This document shows positions 34,650-45,364 of a stretch of DNA of 64,000 nt, one piece after another. A program made the translations under genes and the position numbers. The notes beneath the pieces were generated by a model. It made no database searches. It was given only the letters and a program-made list of their open reading frames with translations, and was not told where the DNA came from. The stretch covers positions 2,505,363 to 2,569,362 of the forward strand of contig NW_020194685.1 of assembly GCF_002865645.1 (NCBI RefSeq), written 5' to 3'. Every line of letters begins with the position of its first letter. Positions within the stretch are counted from its first letter, which is position 1. Source of the DNA: Hyaloscypha bicolor E. Lineage: Eukaryota; Ascomycota; Leotiomycetes; Helotiales; Hyaloscyphaceae.

Positions 34650-35375
34650 GTCAAAGGTGAAATTCTGCTTGGAACCTTTCCTCGAAGCATATAAAGATTC
34701 CATGGAGCCTTTGTCCTCCTCTGGACGTCTGGACACTCCTGTGATCCAACGAGCAGGCGGCATGTCGGACGACCCTGAGCAGTATTGGGAGCGTAGCATT
34801 CCGGTCGGCTTCAACCCGACAATCCTAGCATACAATCGCTCGCCTACTATCCACTCCGGATTGTTGCTGCCATGTGGGTCAAGTACGTGGCTGTGACGCT
34901 CGAATACACGGTGGGGCATGAGCACAAAGACAATGGCGACCCGGTGCTCGAAAAGTTCGATATCAGGTTGCAAGAGCTTCAGAGCTGGAGACGACGCAGC
35001 ATGATCTCTCGGCAGAAAGTACAATCGGTCCTCAGTCTGCTGAAGGAATGGATGGCAAAGTATCCAACCGATGCAGTCCTTTTGCAACCCTTAATAACGG
35101 ATTACGAGTATATCAATGCCAATATTGAAGAATATGGTCGTATGCTAGAGCGTTCCGTATCCGTGGTTATATCTGTTGTTCAGATATTCGAAGTTCGATG
35201 GGCATTCACCGAAACAACTAACATCACACGTCTGACAATTCTAGCACTCATTTTCTTCCCACTGAGCTATATCTCTAGCTTGTTCAGTATGAACCCGAGC
35301 AACGCGCCAGGGAGTTCTCATTTTTTTTCGTGTACTTTGCAGTCGCAATACTAGTCACCTTGTTAGTATCATGAT
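34650..35375 (+). pseudogene. CorA-like magnesium transporter pseudogene
   Basis: CorA-type proteins are membrane Mg2+ channels with two C-terminal helices joined by a GMN-like motif. The first frame (34657-34896) covers a cytoplasmic segment. The match then jumps frame near 34850 to AAMWVKYVAVTLEYTVGHEH, followed by VLEKFDIRLQELQSWRRRSM, the coiled stalk, and ITRLTILALIFFPLSYISSL ending in FSMN, the pore motif. A second break lies in an eight-T run at 35321-35328; one more T would let the second helix continue as FFVYFAVAILVTLLVS. Two frame breaks and a missing 5' part point to a pseudogene, though the T-run break alone could be a sequencing error. Confidence 0.75.
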
Positions 35376-36380
35376 CGCACTATCTTCGACGCCAAAGGCA
35401 TAGAACATATTTACCTGGTTCAAAGCACCTCGCAAAAAGCACCTCGATGGCTCAGCTCTTGTCTAGGAGGCTCTGGCAACGCCTCACCTAGATGCCACTG
35501 TTACTAGTGATACGCAAATACTGCCATGGTCGGGAATCGGGTTGCTATTCAACTCCTCCGGCGCGGAGTTTGCTTGCATGAAATTGCAACTTGATTGATT
35601 AAGTTTTCCTCCTCTGTACTGTAGCATTTTGTTGGAGCCAACGTTCTACAGCAAACCGAGACTGTTGACTTCAACGTGAAAGGGCTCTAGCACTGCTTCA
35701 TTCGCGAAGTCTCCTCTCTTACGCAACTGCGGGGAAACGGAAACGGAAATGGTTCAATGATAGACCAATCGAAACCTTCGCTTGTCGTGGCCATGCACTA
35801 AATTTTGTAAAAGCGGTGTTCTTCTGCGATTGGTGTGTTTGAAGCTGGCATTGGTGTTGTATGAATTTGGTAAGTGTGAGCTTTCTGTACAGCGGTAGGG
35901 GATGGAAAAGATCTCAATGTTTGAGTGGGTCGAATTCATTCAGCCAAAATGCAGACAGCGATTGAAATAAATTAACACGCGCTCTTTGATAAGAGGGATC
36001 CAAAATCTGCTCCGGCAGGAACCTGAAAGGGAGCAGAAACGGATTCCCGGGCAAAAGTCGGTAAGGAAACTGTAGCCGGGCACGCAGGAGGCCGAAATGG
36101 GTCCCACATCATGGTGCGCAGGCTGGCTCAGGCTCTGCTCGGGCCTGCTCAGGGCTTGCTCAGGCTCGGCTCCGGCATGCTCACCTTCGGCTCAGGTTAA
36201 AGCAGCAGTTGCTCACGTCTGCAGATTAGTACGGAACTAGCGAAAGGGAAAATTAAACCTGAGTCTCCGGGTAGTGCTTGCATCCAATCTACTCAAAAAG
36301 AACAGATGAACCGATCAACACCGGGCTACAAAAACCCGCTTGTCCTCTACAATAACCAGCCGGTAACATCATTGGATCCT
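35376..36380. other. Gene-free stretch with inverted CTGAGC cluster
   Basis: No gene recognised. It carries the second motif cluster at 36121-36205. The DNA between is of ordinary base composition. Confidence 0.4.
36121..36205. repeat. Cluster of GCTCAGG motifs (right)
   Basis: About seven GCTCAGG/GCTCGG-type units in 85 bp, the reverse complement of the motif at 29290-29370. The two clusters face each other across about 6.9 kb. Confidence 0.6.
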
Positions 36381-36399
36381 TGACTTTTCGGAATGACCC

Positions 36400-37425
36400 A
36401 AAATGTGAGAGCAGGTTTGAGGTTGAATTCGATATAGTCAAATGTAAACCGGAGCTACTCCACTTCCTCTGCGCTCAATCCTGTCTCAATTTCAAGCGAC
36501 CGAGGCATCAGATTCGAGAGACAAAGTGTCCGCCTTTTAAGTATTTCCAAGGAATTTCCGAATTTGTCCCCTCCATTTCTCAACGACGACAAATACGATT
36601 GTACCAACTACGAGAGCACATGTAGGGGGGTATATTTGGACACGGCGAAATTCATCATTAAATGTTCCGAGAATCTGGACGTCCTCTCGCATGTGCAAGA
36701 TCTAAGCTTGCGGGGGCAGCAAGATTTACCTTCATGGGTCCCTGAATTCAGTGTGCTGAACTATCCGCAGCCAATCAAAGGATGGTTTTCGCTGCCCTGG
36801 AACGCATCCGATGGCTTTGGACTCTTCCATGTATTATTTGCGCCAGACGTCAACCATGAAGTACGAGGTTCATGCATTGGTAAAGTCAAAGAAATTGCTG
36901 AGTATGACCCAGAAAGCGAGAACATGATTAGAGAGATGTCGAAGTTTATGGGGCTTCTTCCTGCGGCCTCTGATATACCAGGCCCACCTACACCCAAAAG
37001 CTCAAACACTTCATTGAGACTGCTGATGATATGTATGGATCTGATCGAAACGCTCATCTTCACCGTATAACTGCCCTCTCACCCAAAGGCACACCAGCGA
37101 GGATCTTATGACAAAGCCTGGTGGAAGTTTTTAGGCAGACTATGTTAAGGGACAGTTTCTGAGGCCAACATCCGGCACCAGTTTTCTGCAGGGAAACGAT
37201 GCAGTTTATGTGGCAGAAGGATATCAACGCCTTGCAAGAGGACATTGTGAAAGGTGTACTTAAGGAGAGCTTGTCAATCTTGACGGAGAGGGTGGATGTC
37301 ACCGTCGAAGAATTTCAGCGTTGGAGGCAACTCAGTCATCTCTTCCCGCGAACGTTCGGAACTTCGGTGTCTTGTGAACAAGAATCCAAGGAACTTCAGA
37401 TGTCTGTGGGCTTGCTATGAAAGGG
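36400..37425 (+). pseudogene. HET-family protein pseudogene, C-terminal half
   Basis: The HET domain itself is absent. What remains is the part that normally follows it: a frame with ASDSRDKVSAF near 36505 (family DPRDKIYALLG), then SPPFLNDDKYDCTNY, then RGVYLDTAKFIIKCSENLDV and QQDLPSWVPEFSV, the typical LPSWVPDW region. The longest clean frame is 36564-37070. Another piece, MQFMWQKDINALQEDI onward, is at 37199-37420 in a different frame context. Several frame changes and a missing N-terminus make it non-functional as it stands. It may be the lost half of the HET relic at 28.4 kb. Confidence 0.7.
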
Positions 37426-37665
37426 GAATGCAAGATGTGTCAGGTTGAAAATGCGTTCGTAAATCATCGGCATATATTACAGGGGAATGTTAAAGATTTG
37501 AACCAAGAACTAGCCATCGTCCTAATTCTGGGAGTTCTAAAGCTTATCTCTACCAATACTAGGACCTTAATAGGCTAGGGGCACGCAGCCAGGCGCCTTC
37601 GGCGCGCAATTACGTACAGAGCGCATTCACGTGCATTACTTACACGTGCGTTGCACTTATATATA

Positions 37666-37786
37666 CTATATTTACATATGCTATATTTACATATGCTATA
37701 TTTACATATGCTATATTTACATATGCCTATATTTACATATGCTATATTTACATATGCTATATTTACATATGCTATATTTATATATA
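37666..37786. repeat. 15-bp minisatellite
   Basis: The unit CTATATTTACATATG is repeated seven times exactly from 37666 to 37771, with a single extra C between copies four and five, and then one degenerate copy. Confidence 0.9.
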
Positions 37787-37950
37787 TTGCACTTATATAT
37801 ACTGCACTCACGTGTGCTGCATTTATATACTCGAGCAAGCTAGGAGGTATATGCCTTAAGAATATACTTCTTAAGCGATTATAAGAGTATGGGAGAGACG
37901 TGCTTCTTGCTTGCCTTATATGCGCGTACCGGGGGCTAAAGAATAGCCAA

Positions 37951-37978
37951 CCCCCCCCCCCCCCCCCCCCCCCCCCCC
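37951..37978. repeat. 28-nt poly-C tract
   Basis: An uninterrupted run of 28 C. Such runs are hard to sequence, so exact length is uncertain. Confidence 0.9.
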
Positions 37979-38058
37979 TTACTTAATAATAAAATTACAA
38001 AAATTAGTCTTCTAAGCGTGGGGGAAGGGGGCTAGAAGGGAATGAAATTTTGAATATT

Positions 38059-38098
38059 ATAAGCACCCTTTTAGGGTTTGCCCTAGAAGGGTGCTTAT
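38059..38098. repeat. Near-perfect 40-bp hairpin
   Basis: Arms of 18 bp, ATAAGCACCCTTTTAGGG and its reverse complement with one mismatch, surround a four-base TTTG loop. It lies next to the poly-C tract and outside any gene. Confidence 0.8.
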
Positions 38099-38411
38099 GC
38101 ATCCTAAAGAGAGTTAAGATCAAAAATTACTACTTTGGTTCGTTCCAACTCGTTGGGGAGGCATATGTTCGTAGGACGGTGCATGGTGCGGCGATTCCTG
38201 ACTCTAACAAGAGCACTCATTTAATCCCAATTGCTTAACGTATGCTTGCCGATTCCCTTTCAGATTGGTAGTCGACTCCTGGCGATTGAATAGTAAAGTT
38301 TTTTTTTAGGACATTTATTGCGTGCGTAGTGTAATCTATCCTGGCGAGGCTTTGAGGAGAACAGTGAAAAGCTCAATGATTTGATGCTTGATAAGCAAGG
38401 CTCAACTATAG

Positions 38412-40274
38412 TTAAGCCAGCACCACACGTCGCCAAGGGCGCTCAATGTCAATCGGATACATCGCCCCAAAAAGATAGCAAGGAGAAATCAGCCGATGCT
38501 CCTCTTCATTCACGGGACGCAAGACAAATGCTGTGAGTCCGCCTTTAAGAAGCCATAGCTGGTCACCGATCTGAGTCTGACAATTTCCTGCTACAATTCC
38601 CGTATTTCCATTCTCAAGCATGAACATCTGACAGCCGTGTACTCTGGGGAACAGAGCTCGTTCAAAATCCTTCAACGCCACCTCATGACGAGAGACATCC
38701 CAGTGACCAGAGTTAACGTAATCGGAAAGTGTATGGCGAGATCCATTGTCACCACGCCAAATATCATATGGCATACTGAGAGGATCAGAGTTTTCCGAAT
38801 TCGTTAACCAAGGGTAAAAACTTCTTAGAATAGTTTCCTTAACGCCTCTAGGAGCAAGGGTTTCTTCTCCCCGTGCCTCCTGCTGGTCATTTAGCGTTGT
38901 CTCCCAATCTGCAATAATCTGCCTTAATCTGCTCTCGAGGTCCGTCGGGTCTGGCAGGCTTGTGACCGCGTCTCCGACGGTCGTCAGCTTCCTGATGTTG
39001 AAAACGTGTTTACCAGTAACCGCAATTTTCTGGCCATCTTCTGAAAACTGCAAATCCGTGATTGCAAACTCCAGAGGCTGTCCATAGCTAGAACGTATCG
39101 CACGCCGATTCTTCGATGAATGGCTCGCAATCCAGAGAGGCCTGTCCTGTCCAAAAGGCTTCCGGAGGTCAGGAACCCACGATGGCAAGTCACCACCTCT
39201 ACTCGAGTCGGCACAAGCGCTGAATATATCCAAAGTCCTAGTTCGTCTGATCCGCTTCTCTGCCCATGTCCGGTACACCTGATGCACCGGTATCGAGTAG
39301 TCTATCTCGTTGTCTTCGTTATCCTCGACAATTCCTCGGATGGCGTAAAGCCGATCCCTTGGATCGGAACATTTGGTATTTTGCGTGTTGTGGAGTATGG
39401 TCAAGACATTGTGAGTATCGAAGTTGTACATTGATTGCAACGCCACTTGAGTAATTCGATGCGCTCCTAGCAATGGAAAAAGCCTGCGGATATGCGGCGA
39501 GAGCACGGCTGCTCCTGGGCGAAGTATGAATTTCGCTGCTTCCTCCAGCGTTGGCCAGGCGATTTGAAGATTTCCCCACTGCGCAATTGCCTTGCGAGAC
39601 ACAGCAAGTTCTTGAATAATCCAAAGACGTTCAAACCATGGGCGATGAAACAACCTCGCCAGTTGAACCCAAACCTGTGAGTTATTTGCATGAATACAAT
39701 CTGCAAGGCGTATTGAGACTTCCGTACTCTTCTTCGCAGGGTCTGCCTCCTCTTTTAACAACAAGGCCAGCACAATGGCTGAGCGAGCCATCGCTTCTGA
39801 ATTCTCCTCTACTCCGTCTATATTCCATCTATTCAGATCAAGTCGGAAAGTTTCATCAGTCCTCTCGTTGTAGCTGCCAAGCCAGATAATAACCCGCTCT
39901 GCCTGTTCGTAGATCGACTTCATTCGCCGGACCTGCACGTCTCGCTCATCGCTGTCTTCTTGGTTGATACATATGGCATCGATCCACAGTGGCAACTGGT
40001 CCAGTGACTTAGACCATGTTTTGCATCTCATATGTCTCAGCCCATCCTCAAGGTTTGTCGTGACCAGAAAATCCTGCCCATTAAGGAATATAGGCACTTT
40101 TCTTGTCCCATCTCCCCACGTGTAAGACAACGCCTGATAAGTCCAGTCGGATTGAGTGCTGATGCGACGTGTGATCATACTACATCTCACTCTCTCGTCA
40201 TGCTGGCCGGGATCTATTTTGATAAGGCGGAGCTCGGAATGTCCCAACGGCGAGTAGGAAAACGGCAACATCAT
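38412..40274 (-). CDS. HET-domain protein (heterokaryon incompatibility family)
   Basis: A full-length HET protein; members mediate fungal non-self recognition, and activation can kill fused cells. It is a single 620-residue exon. The HET domain shows the three conserved blocks: YQALSYTWGD (about residues 46-55), LPLWIDAICINQEDSDERD (about 94-112) and QVRRMKSIYEQAERVIIWLG (about 114-133). Then come WFERLWIIQELAVSR, CSDPRDRLYAIRGI, the YRTWAEKRI segment and LPSWVPDLRKPF, all in normal family order, and a C-terminal GDQLWLLKGGLTAFVLRP core. No frame break is visible. It is divergent from the ArfGAP gene across 452 bp and is intact, unlike the HET relics at 28.4 and 36.5 kb. Confidence 0.93.
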   Translation of the reverse strand: MMLPFSYSPLGHSELRLIKIDPGQHDERVRCSMITRRISTQSDWTYQALSYTWGDGTRKVPIFLNGQDFLVTTNLEDGLRHMRCKTWSKSLDQLPLWIDAICINQEDSDERDVQVRRMKSIYEQAERVIIWLGSYNERTDETFRLDLNRWNIDGVEENSEAMARSAIVLALLLKEEADPAKKSTEVSIRLADCIHANNSQVWVQLARLFHRPWFERLWIIQELAVSRKAIAQWGNLQIAWPTLEEAAKFILRPGAAVLSPHIRRLFPLLGAHRITQVALQSMYNFDTHNVLTILHNTQNTKCSDPRDRLYAIRGIVEDNEDNEIDYSIPVHQVYRTWAEKRIRRTRTLDIFSACADSSRGGDLPSWVPDLRKPFGQDRPLWIASHSSKNRRAIRSSYGQPLEFAITDLQFSEDGQKIAVTGKHVFNIRKLTTVGDAVTSLPDPTDLESRLRQIIADWETTLNDQQEARGEETLAPRGVKETILRSFYPWLTNSENSDPLSMPYDIWRGDNGSRHTLSDYVNSGHWDVSRHEVALKDFERALFPRVHGCQMFMLENGNTGIVAGNCQTQIGDQLWLLKGGLTAFVLRPVNEEEHRLISPCYLFGAMYPIDIERPWRRVVLA

Positions 40275-40726
40275 GAAGAATACGGAGTAGACACAATTAC
40301 ACGATCGCCAAATCGCGCTATAGTAAGTTGCAAGTACGCAATTTGCGTTCTAGTTAATTTTTTTATGAGGAAAAATTTGATTGCTCCATAGCTTCCGTAA
40401 GGTATTTTATTACAGTAGTAATTTGGACCTTCTCTTTTCCAAAAATGGCCCCAGGCTGGGATAAGCGAGAACTGTCGATGTTTGCCCCGAGTCCGGCAAC
40501 CTCCGAGCCCAGACTCCTCGTTCTCCTTTTCCTCGACCATCTTTGCGCCTTGCTATCAGCTTGTGCTTTTACGAAATAACGACCTGGACGATCATCACGA
40601 GTTCCTGTACACTCTCTTGGATGCATTATATAAGTCTGTAATATCATTCGGACTCGTTTCAATCTAATTTTGTTTGTCTGGGTTCTGTCTGCATCAGCAT
40701 TTTTGATTCATCTCAATTTGTTCACA
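40275..40726. promoter_or_regulatory. Divergent region between HET and ArfGAP genes
   Basis: A 452-bp gap between two outward-facing start codons. No clear site recognised; it should contain both promoters. Confidence 0.4.
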
Positions 40727-42096
40727 ATGTCCGGAGCGTTGAGCAAGCGGCAACAGGCGCGCAATGAGCGCGCTCTTCAGGATCTCATAAAGGCAGTCCC
40801 TGGAAATAATGTGTGCGCCGATTGTCAGGCAAGGAATCCAGGTGAGACTCGACTCCGTCGCAGGCGAATTGGACATGTGCTAACTTCCCACGATAGGATG
40901 GGCAAGTTGGAGTGTAAGCACGACTTCTTCCATGTGTTGGTTTATATATCGGATCCGTTCCTGAGCCTGTTTAGTTGGGTATATTCCTGTGTATGCGGTG
41001 TGCTGCATTGCATCGGAAGATGGGGACAAACATAACAAAAGTCAAATCGTTAAGCATGGATTCTTGGTCCAATGATCAAGTCGAAGTACGTCGAAGCTCA
41101 CATCCGTTTATGGAGCAGCTCTAACCTGCGGCAGAACATGAAGCGTGTAGGAAACATCGCATCGAATCGAGTATATAACCCCCAAAATGCGAATCCGCCT
41201 ATTCCGCTCGACGTAGACGAAGCCGACTCGGCGATGGAAATGTTCATCCGACAGAAATATATAGACCGGGCTGTGAAGGCGCCAGTACGAGATAATACTG
41301 GAAGCACAAATTCCGATGATCAACCTACCCCTCTACTACTAAAGACTGGCAGCAGATTCGGCTTCCGATCTGCTTCGTCGATTTTCCACTTTCTTCGAAG
41401 CATCGCCGAGAGGCAGCACAATCCGATTTGGAGCCCTCAAGACAGCGACCACCATCTCCCCGACAAAACAAGCAATCCAGGGTATTCAGTGCATCAGGGG
41501 GTCCTGAATGGACAGAGGATTTGGAGTTGAAGATGGCTAAACTCCAAGATGTGGGCTTTAGAGACGAAAAAAGAAATATAGCAGTTCTGAAAGGACTTGG
41601 GGGCAATTTAGAGAAATCGATTGAGACCTTGCGTCTTGTAGAGGGAGCTGGTTCCACCGCAGGTGTGGAGCCTTCGGAAACGTCTTGGGCCTCTTCTTTG
41701 TTTGCGGGACCTATCGCTCACCAGCACGGTGAAATGACAGGAAACAACCCTTACCAGCAGAACCAGAATCCGAACCCGTTTGGGCTTATGCCATATCAGT
41801 CACAATATTCTCCGAGCCAAGATTTCCAGAATATGTCAGTTTCACACTCACAGCTTCTCTTCCCCGACAACACCGACGGGTTCCCCGGTCCGCAACCACC
41901 ACAATATCACCAACTGTACCAGCAGTCCATGACACCTCAGTCTCTCCCTCACCAATATTACCCTTCGGTGATATATGAGAATCCTGCACAGCGACCTGTG
42001 CAGAATAGCAACTACAATCCGTTCATGCAACAGCAGGCGCAGCAGCAGATGCCACAACAAATGCAACAACCTCCGCCTATAAATACAAATTTCCAA
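40727..42096 (+). CDS. ArfGAP-domain protein with UBA-like segment; frame broken
   Basis: ArfGAP proteins stimulate GTP hydrolysis by Arf GTPases in vesicle traffic. Exons: 40727..40841, 40897..40913 (only 17 nt), 40975..41085, and 41135 onward. Spliced, they give the zinc finger CADCQARNPGWASWSLGIFL then CMRCAALHRKMGTNITKVKS, with the catalytic Arg replaced by Lys in HRKMG as in many family members. After SRFGFRSASSIF (about 41385) the frame must change to continue PLSSKHRREAAQSDLEPS and a UBA-like MAKLQDVGFRDEKRNIAVLK. Either one T has been lost from a T run, or a 68-nt intron (41289..41356, CTACTAAAG branch point) is used. I favour a lost T because the text on both sides then reads as the family linker. 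The Gln/Pro-rich 3' part runs directly into a C2H2 fragment, so the native C-terminus is missing. Confidence 0.75.
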
Positions 42097-42297
42097 CACA
42101 AGAAGCCATTCCCTTGCGGACATTGCGAGAAGAGCTTTTCGATAAAAGATGCGTTAACGGTTCGTTCCCGTGAGACTCACGAAGGAAAAACTATATTTTC
42201 CTCAGAGCTGGAGCTGATTAATGGAATAGATGCATATCTTAGTCGATGGCTGCGGAAAGGACGGAGCGACTTCTCAAAACGACCCCAAATCGAGTAG
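42097..42297 (+). pseudogene. C2H2 zinc-finger fragment fused to the ArfGAP 3' end
   Basis: In frame with the preceding Gln-rich ArfGAP tail is KKPFPCGHCEKSFSIKDALT, the start of a classical C2H2 finger. The usual R-H-x3-H that should follow reads VRSRETH, so the first zinc His is replaced. The next residues, NGIDAYLSRWLRKG, resemble a linker after C2H2 fingers in other fungal proteins, then the frame ends at 42297. It may be the broken 5' part of the next gene or a piece of a third gene; I cannot tell. Confidence 0.5.
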
Positions 42298-42466
42298 CGA
42301 ATCTCCCATTGACAAAAGGGTCAGAATCCTCAACTCGGCGGATAGCGACGATCAAGAAGAAGAGGCCCGAAAGAAGGCAAACAAAGAACCTCTGACAAAT
42401 TTACAGAAACCGAAACAAGTACAGAAGGCCCCAAAATCTCCTGCTCCAGTTATTGTGTCCAATGCA

Positions 42467-45129
42467 ATGAAGATCGATATCGGCTTGAGAACGGGGAGTA
42501 CTGAAAACAAAGAATATTCAATTCTAGAGAAAATTCAGTTGGAGGTTCAGTTGGTCCTTACAAACACCCCGGGCCTACTGGTCACAAACTTCGGGAAAGC
42601 TCATATGGAAAGCAAATTTCGGGTGTGGTGGAACCCCAGGGACTTTATGCGCCGTCAATTTGGAGATTCCCATTTAGCATCCATTGGCTCTGTTATTGTC
42701 CTGAGTGGAACGCCACTGAATGCGCAAGCGACAACCTGCAAAGAGTACCTTCAGAAGCATTGGCCTACTACTTGTCTGACCTTGCTAAAATGCCTGGAAG
42801 ATTGTATGAATGGACTCAGGGACGTTACCAGAGGTACGTGCCCCAATCCAACTTCACAACTATTCTTTCAGTGTCAGATTGAAATATGGTTCTCGTCGTA
42901 CTGATTATCAATAGGCGATGACTTGGAACTATGCAATTGGATGGAAGGGGAAAAGCTAATCTTTGAAGCCGAAGGAACAGGAGAAAAAATTGTTGAAATA
43001 GCGCAACAACTTTCCTGGCTTGGAGCTGCACTACGGCATTCACCGGATGATGGATTAAAGAATTCAGAGGCTAAGATCAGTACAGTCCAGGGATGGAAGC
43101 CTATTTTTGACATCACTTTCAGCATGAACCCGCTGACAAAAACGAATCGTCATGCTGGCACTCTCTTTTCACTAGTTCTGTCATTGCCAAAGGCTTTCCC
43201 ATTGCAGAACGAGGACAAGAAGTCGGTCTCGTAATACCACTGGAAATGATGGCGGCACTAACTGGAGTGCGGCATGCCGTTGAATACCAAGGGGGAATTC
43301 TTCTGAAAGGCCATTCCAGTGCTTTCTTGCCTGTGAAGCGATACAAAGATTCTATCCAGTGGCACTATATCGAAAACGACGAAAACGTGCGGTTGCCGTA
43401 TTGGGAAGTGGAGGCACGGTGTCCAGGGCGGGCGATGCTGGAGGAAGTGAGCATGGACAGTCTGAAGAATACTCGCGCTTTTGTTGGATGGTGGGGCACG
43501 ACTGAGACTCATCTTGGGACGGAAACCGCCAACTATGAGAATATTGATTGGTCTGCTTCTGACCAGGTGGGCCGTCCTATTAGGTTCTCGGGAGTGACTC
43601 TGGGATTCCAACAAATTCTGACTGGCGAGGTAAATTTCTCCTTGGGGGCTAGGGATGGTAAGCTACACGTTGAGAGGAAGGGGCCTTACCAGAGAATTGT
43701 TCAATGCGCTGCGAGGTCCCCAGTGGTGCTCTATGATTCTTGCGAGAAGAGAGCCTGGCTGGTCCCTTCCTCGGCGGTGATCTTGCACATTGCGAAGACG
43801 CGATATTATAGGAATCCGTATATGAACGACGGAAACAAAATCGCCTTCCCATCGGCGGATCCATTGACGAGCAACCACGAAGCTGCTGAGAAAGTATTAC
43901 TAGAGCAGGCTCCCTTCAAGCTTTGTACCCAAGACGATCTTGAAAATCAAGACTATTACCTGCGAGATCTTGTGCAGGATATTTGGTCGTACCTGGAAAG
44001 CTTGTTAGATAAGAATGTTAAGAAGGAAGCAACTTCCGATCCAGAGGTTCGAGGAACGATGAGGGACATACTTCGAGGTTGGGAATTCATGGATCTAGTA
44101 GATGACAGGTCGCCATTTCGACTCAAAGAAACCTACATCGAAAAAAGCAGTGGTGGCTGGACAGATTTGGCTCGAGACATTGATGCCGTCGTTCTATTTG
44201 GAAGTGGATTCGAAGACATCATCAAGCCAAACGCAGAATCTATGGCAGGACTCTGCCACATGTGGAAGAGTGTTCCTAAAGGAAAGGACTACCTAACGGC
44301 CAGTGTTCCAACGATGAATCAGTTATATGAGCAAGCTGGCTCCAAATTGTCCCGAAAACATCTCACGTCCACGCATCTTCGGTGGCATCATGGAGGACAG
44401 CTTTGGGAGCGCTGCGAGTCCACGAAGCCCTTCTTCTGCAGCTGCAACCGTCTTCAGCAGGTAGTCTCTGAATATTTTACACAGCCTGGGAGTGTCTCGG
44501 ATCCTGGTCCACTCGAGGAAAAAGGAGCTGTGATATTTGGTCAAGCCAGCGACCCGCTAGCCTCCACAGTGTTAGAGCTATTGAAGCCAAAAGTTAAGCA
44601 ATGTGGCAGTTTGTATAGCCAACCGAACGTGGACTTGCTGAGTACGGACACTTTCAGCTCGCCTGATCCCAACTTATCTTCTGATACCGGAACCTCCTCA
44701 ATCTTGAGCGTATCTGTTTCTACTCTTCCGACATCGGATGAAGATGATCAAAATCCAAAAGTTGAGGGCTCATTCGAACCCCTAGGCTCTAGCACTATTA
44801 AATCGATTGAAAATGACGGGAAGAGGAGGTCACGCTCGCTGAAGCGGAGTCACTCGAGGGAAGATGCTAGATCCACACGTCAACCCTACCGGCGACAACG
44901 AAAACGATGTACTGAAGAGATAAGGGGAGTCGAGGCGCAATGCGAAGTCGACCATACGCCTGCCCTTTTGAATACACCTGATGGACGATGCGTAGCATCT
45001 TTAGTCGAGAAGACTACTGGAGACGGCAAAAAGCTTTCCCTTCGCCGTAAAGGGAATCTCACCAACCAGAATGAGACTAATGATAGCACCCAACGTGGTG
45101 GCAACGTGGCCGCAATTCGGAATGGTTGA
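42467..45129 (+). CDS. Large uncharacterised fungal-family protein; one-base frame break
   Basis: A conserved fungal protein family without known function. Proposed start 42467 (MKIDIGLRTGS), exon 1 to 42833, an 81-nt intron 42834..42914 (donor GTACGT), then exon 2 to 45129. Conserved text includes WWNPRDFMRRQFGD, VIVLSGTPLNAQATTCKEYL, AQQLSWLGAALRHS, KGFPIAERGQEVGLVIPLEM, MAALTGVRHAVEYQGGILLK and RAFVGWWGTTETHLGTE. Near 43141 the frame has to shift: the five-A run in CTGACAAAAACG would need one more A to read LTKNESSCWHSLFTSS, the family text. The stretch from 43246 to 45129 is a clean 627-codon frame. The C-terminus is disordered and ends with basic Arg/Ser-rich sequence (KRRSRSLKRSHSRE), possibly nuclear targeting. 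The break could be decay or a homopolymer error. Confidence 0.7.
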
Positions 45130-45364
45130 CCTTATCTATTCAAGCTTGTACTGTACAATAAATATGAATCTACATAAAACCTGAGAGGGGACGCGGTATT
45201 ACCAGGAGCGTATGTTATCATTGTACCCAGGTTTATTTGTCTGCAGGTCGTCAATACATCCAAGTTCAAACTCCCTCCAACTTCCTCAAGAACTTCAAGA
45301 AAGGGAAATCCTCCCGATCAGGCGTCTTCCCCAGCCTAGCCCTCGAAATTTTTCCTCATCCAAT

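Larger units (their letters stand above)
37426..38411. other. Low-complexity intergenic stretch
   Basis: Holds a 15-bp minisatellite, a poly-C run and a strong hairpin, listed separately. No gene is recognised. Confidence 0.5.

Noticed and set aside
38071..38086. Telomere-like TTAGGG near the hairpin
   Set aside because: A single TTAGGG inside a hairpin arm, not a repeat array.
41289..41356. A 68-nt intron as the certain explanation of the ArfGAP frame change
   Set aside because: It has valid borders and a branch point, but splicing yields QIRLPICFVDF in place of the family-like KTGSRFGFRSASSIFPL. Kept only as an alternative.
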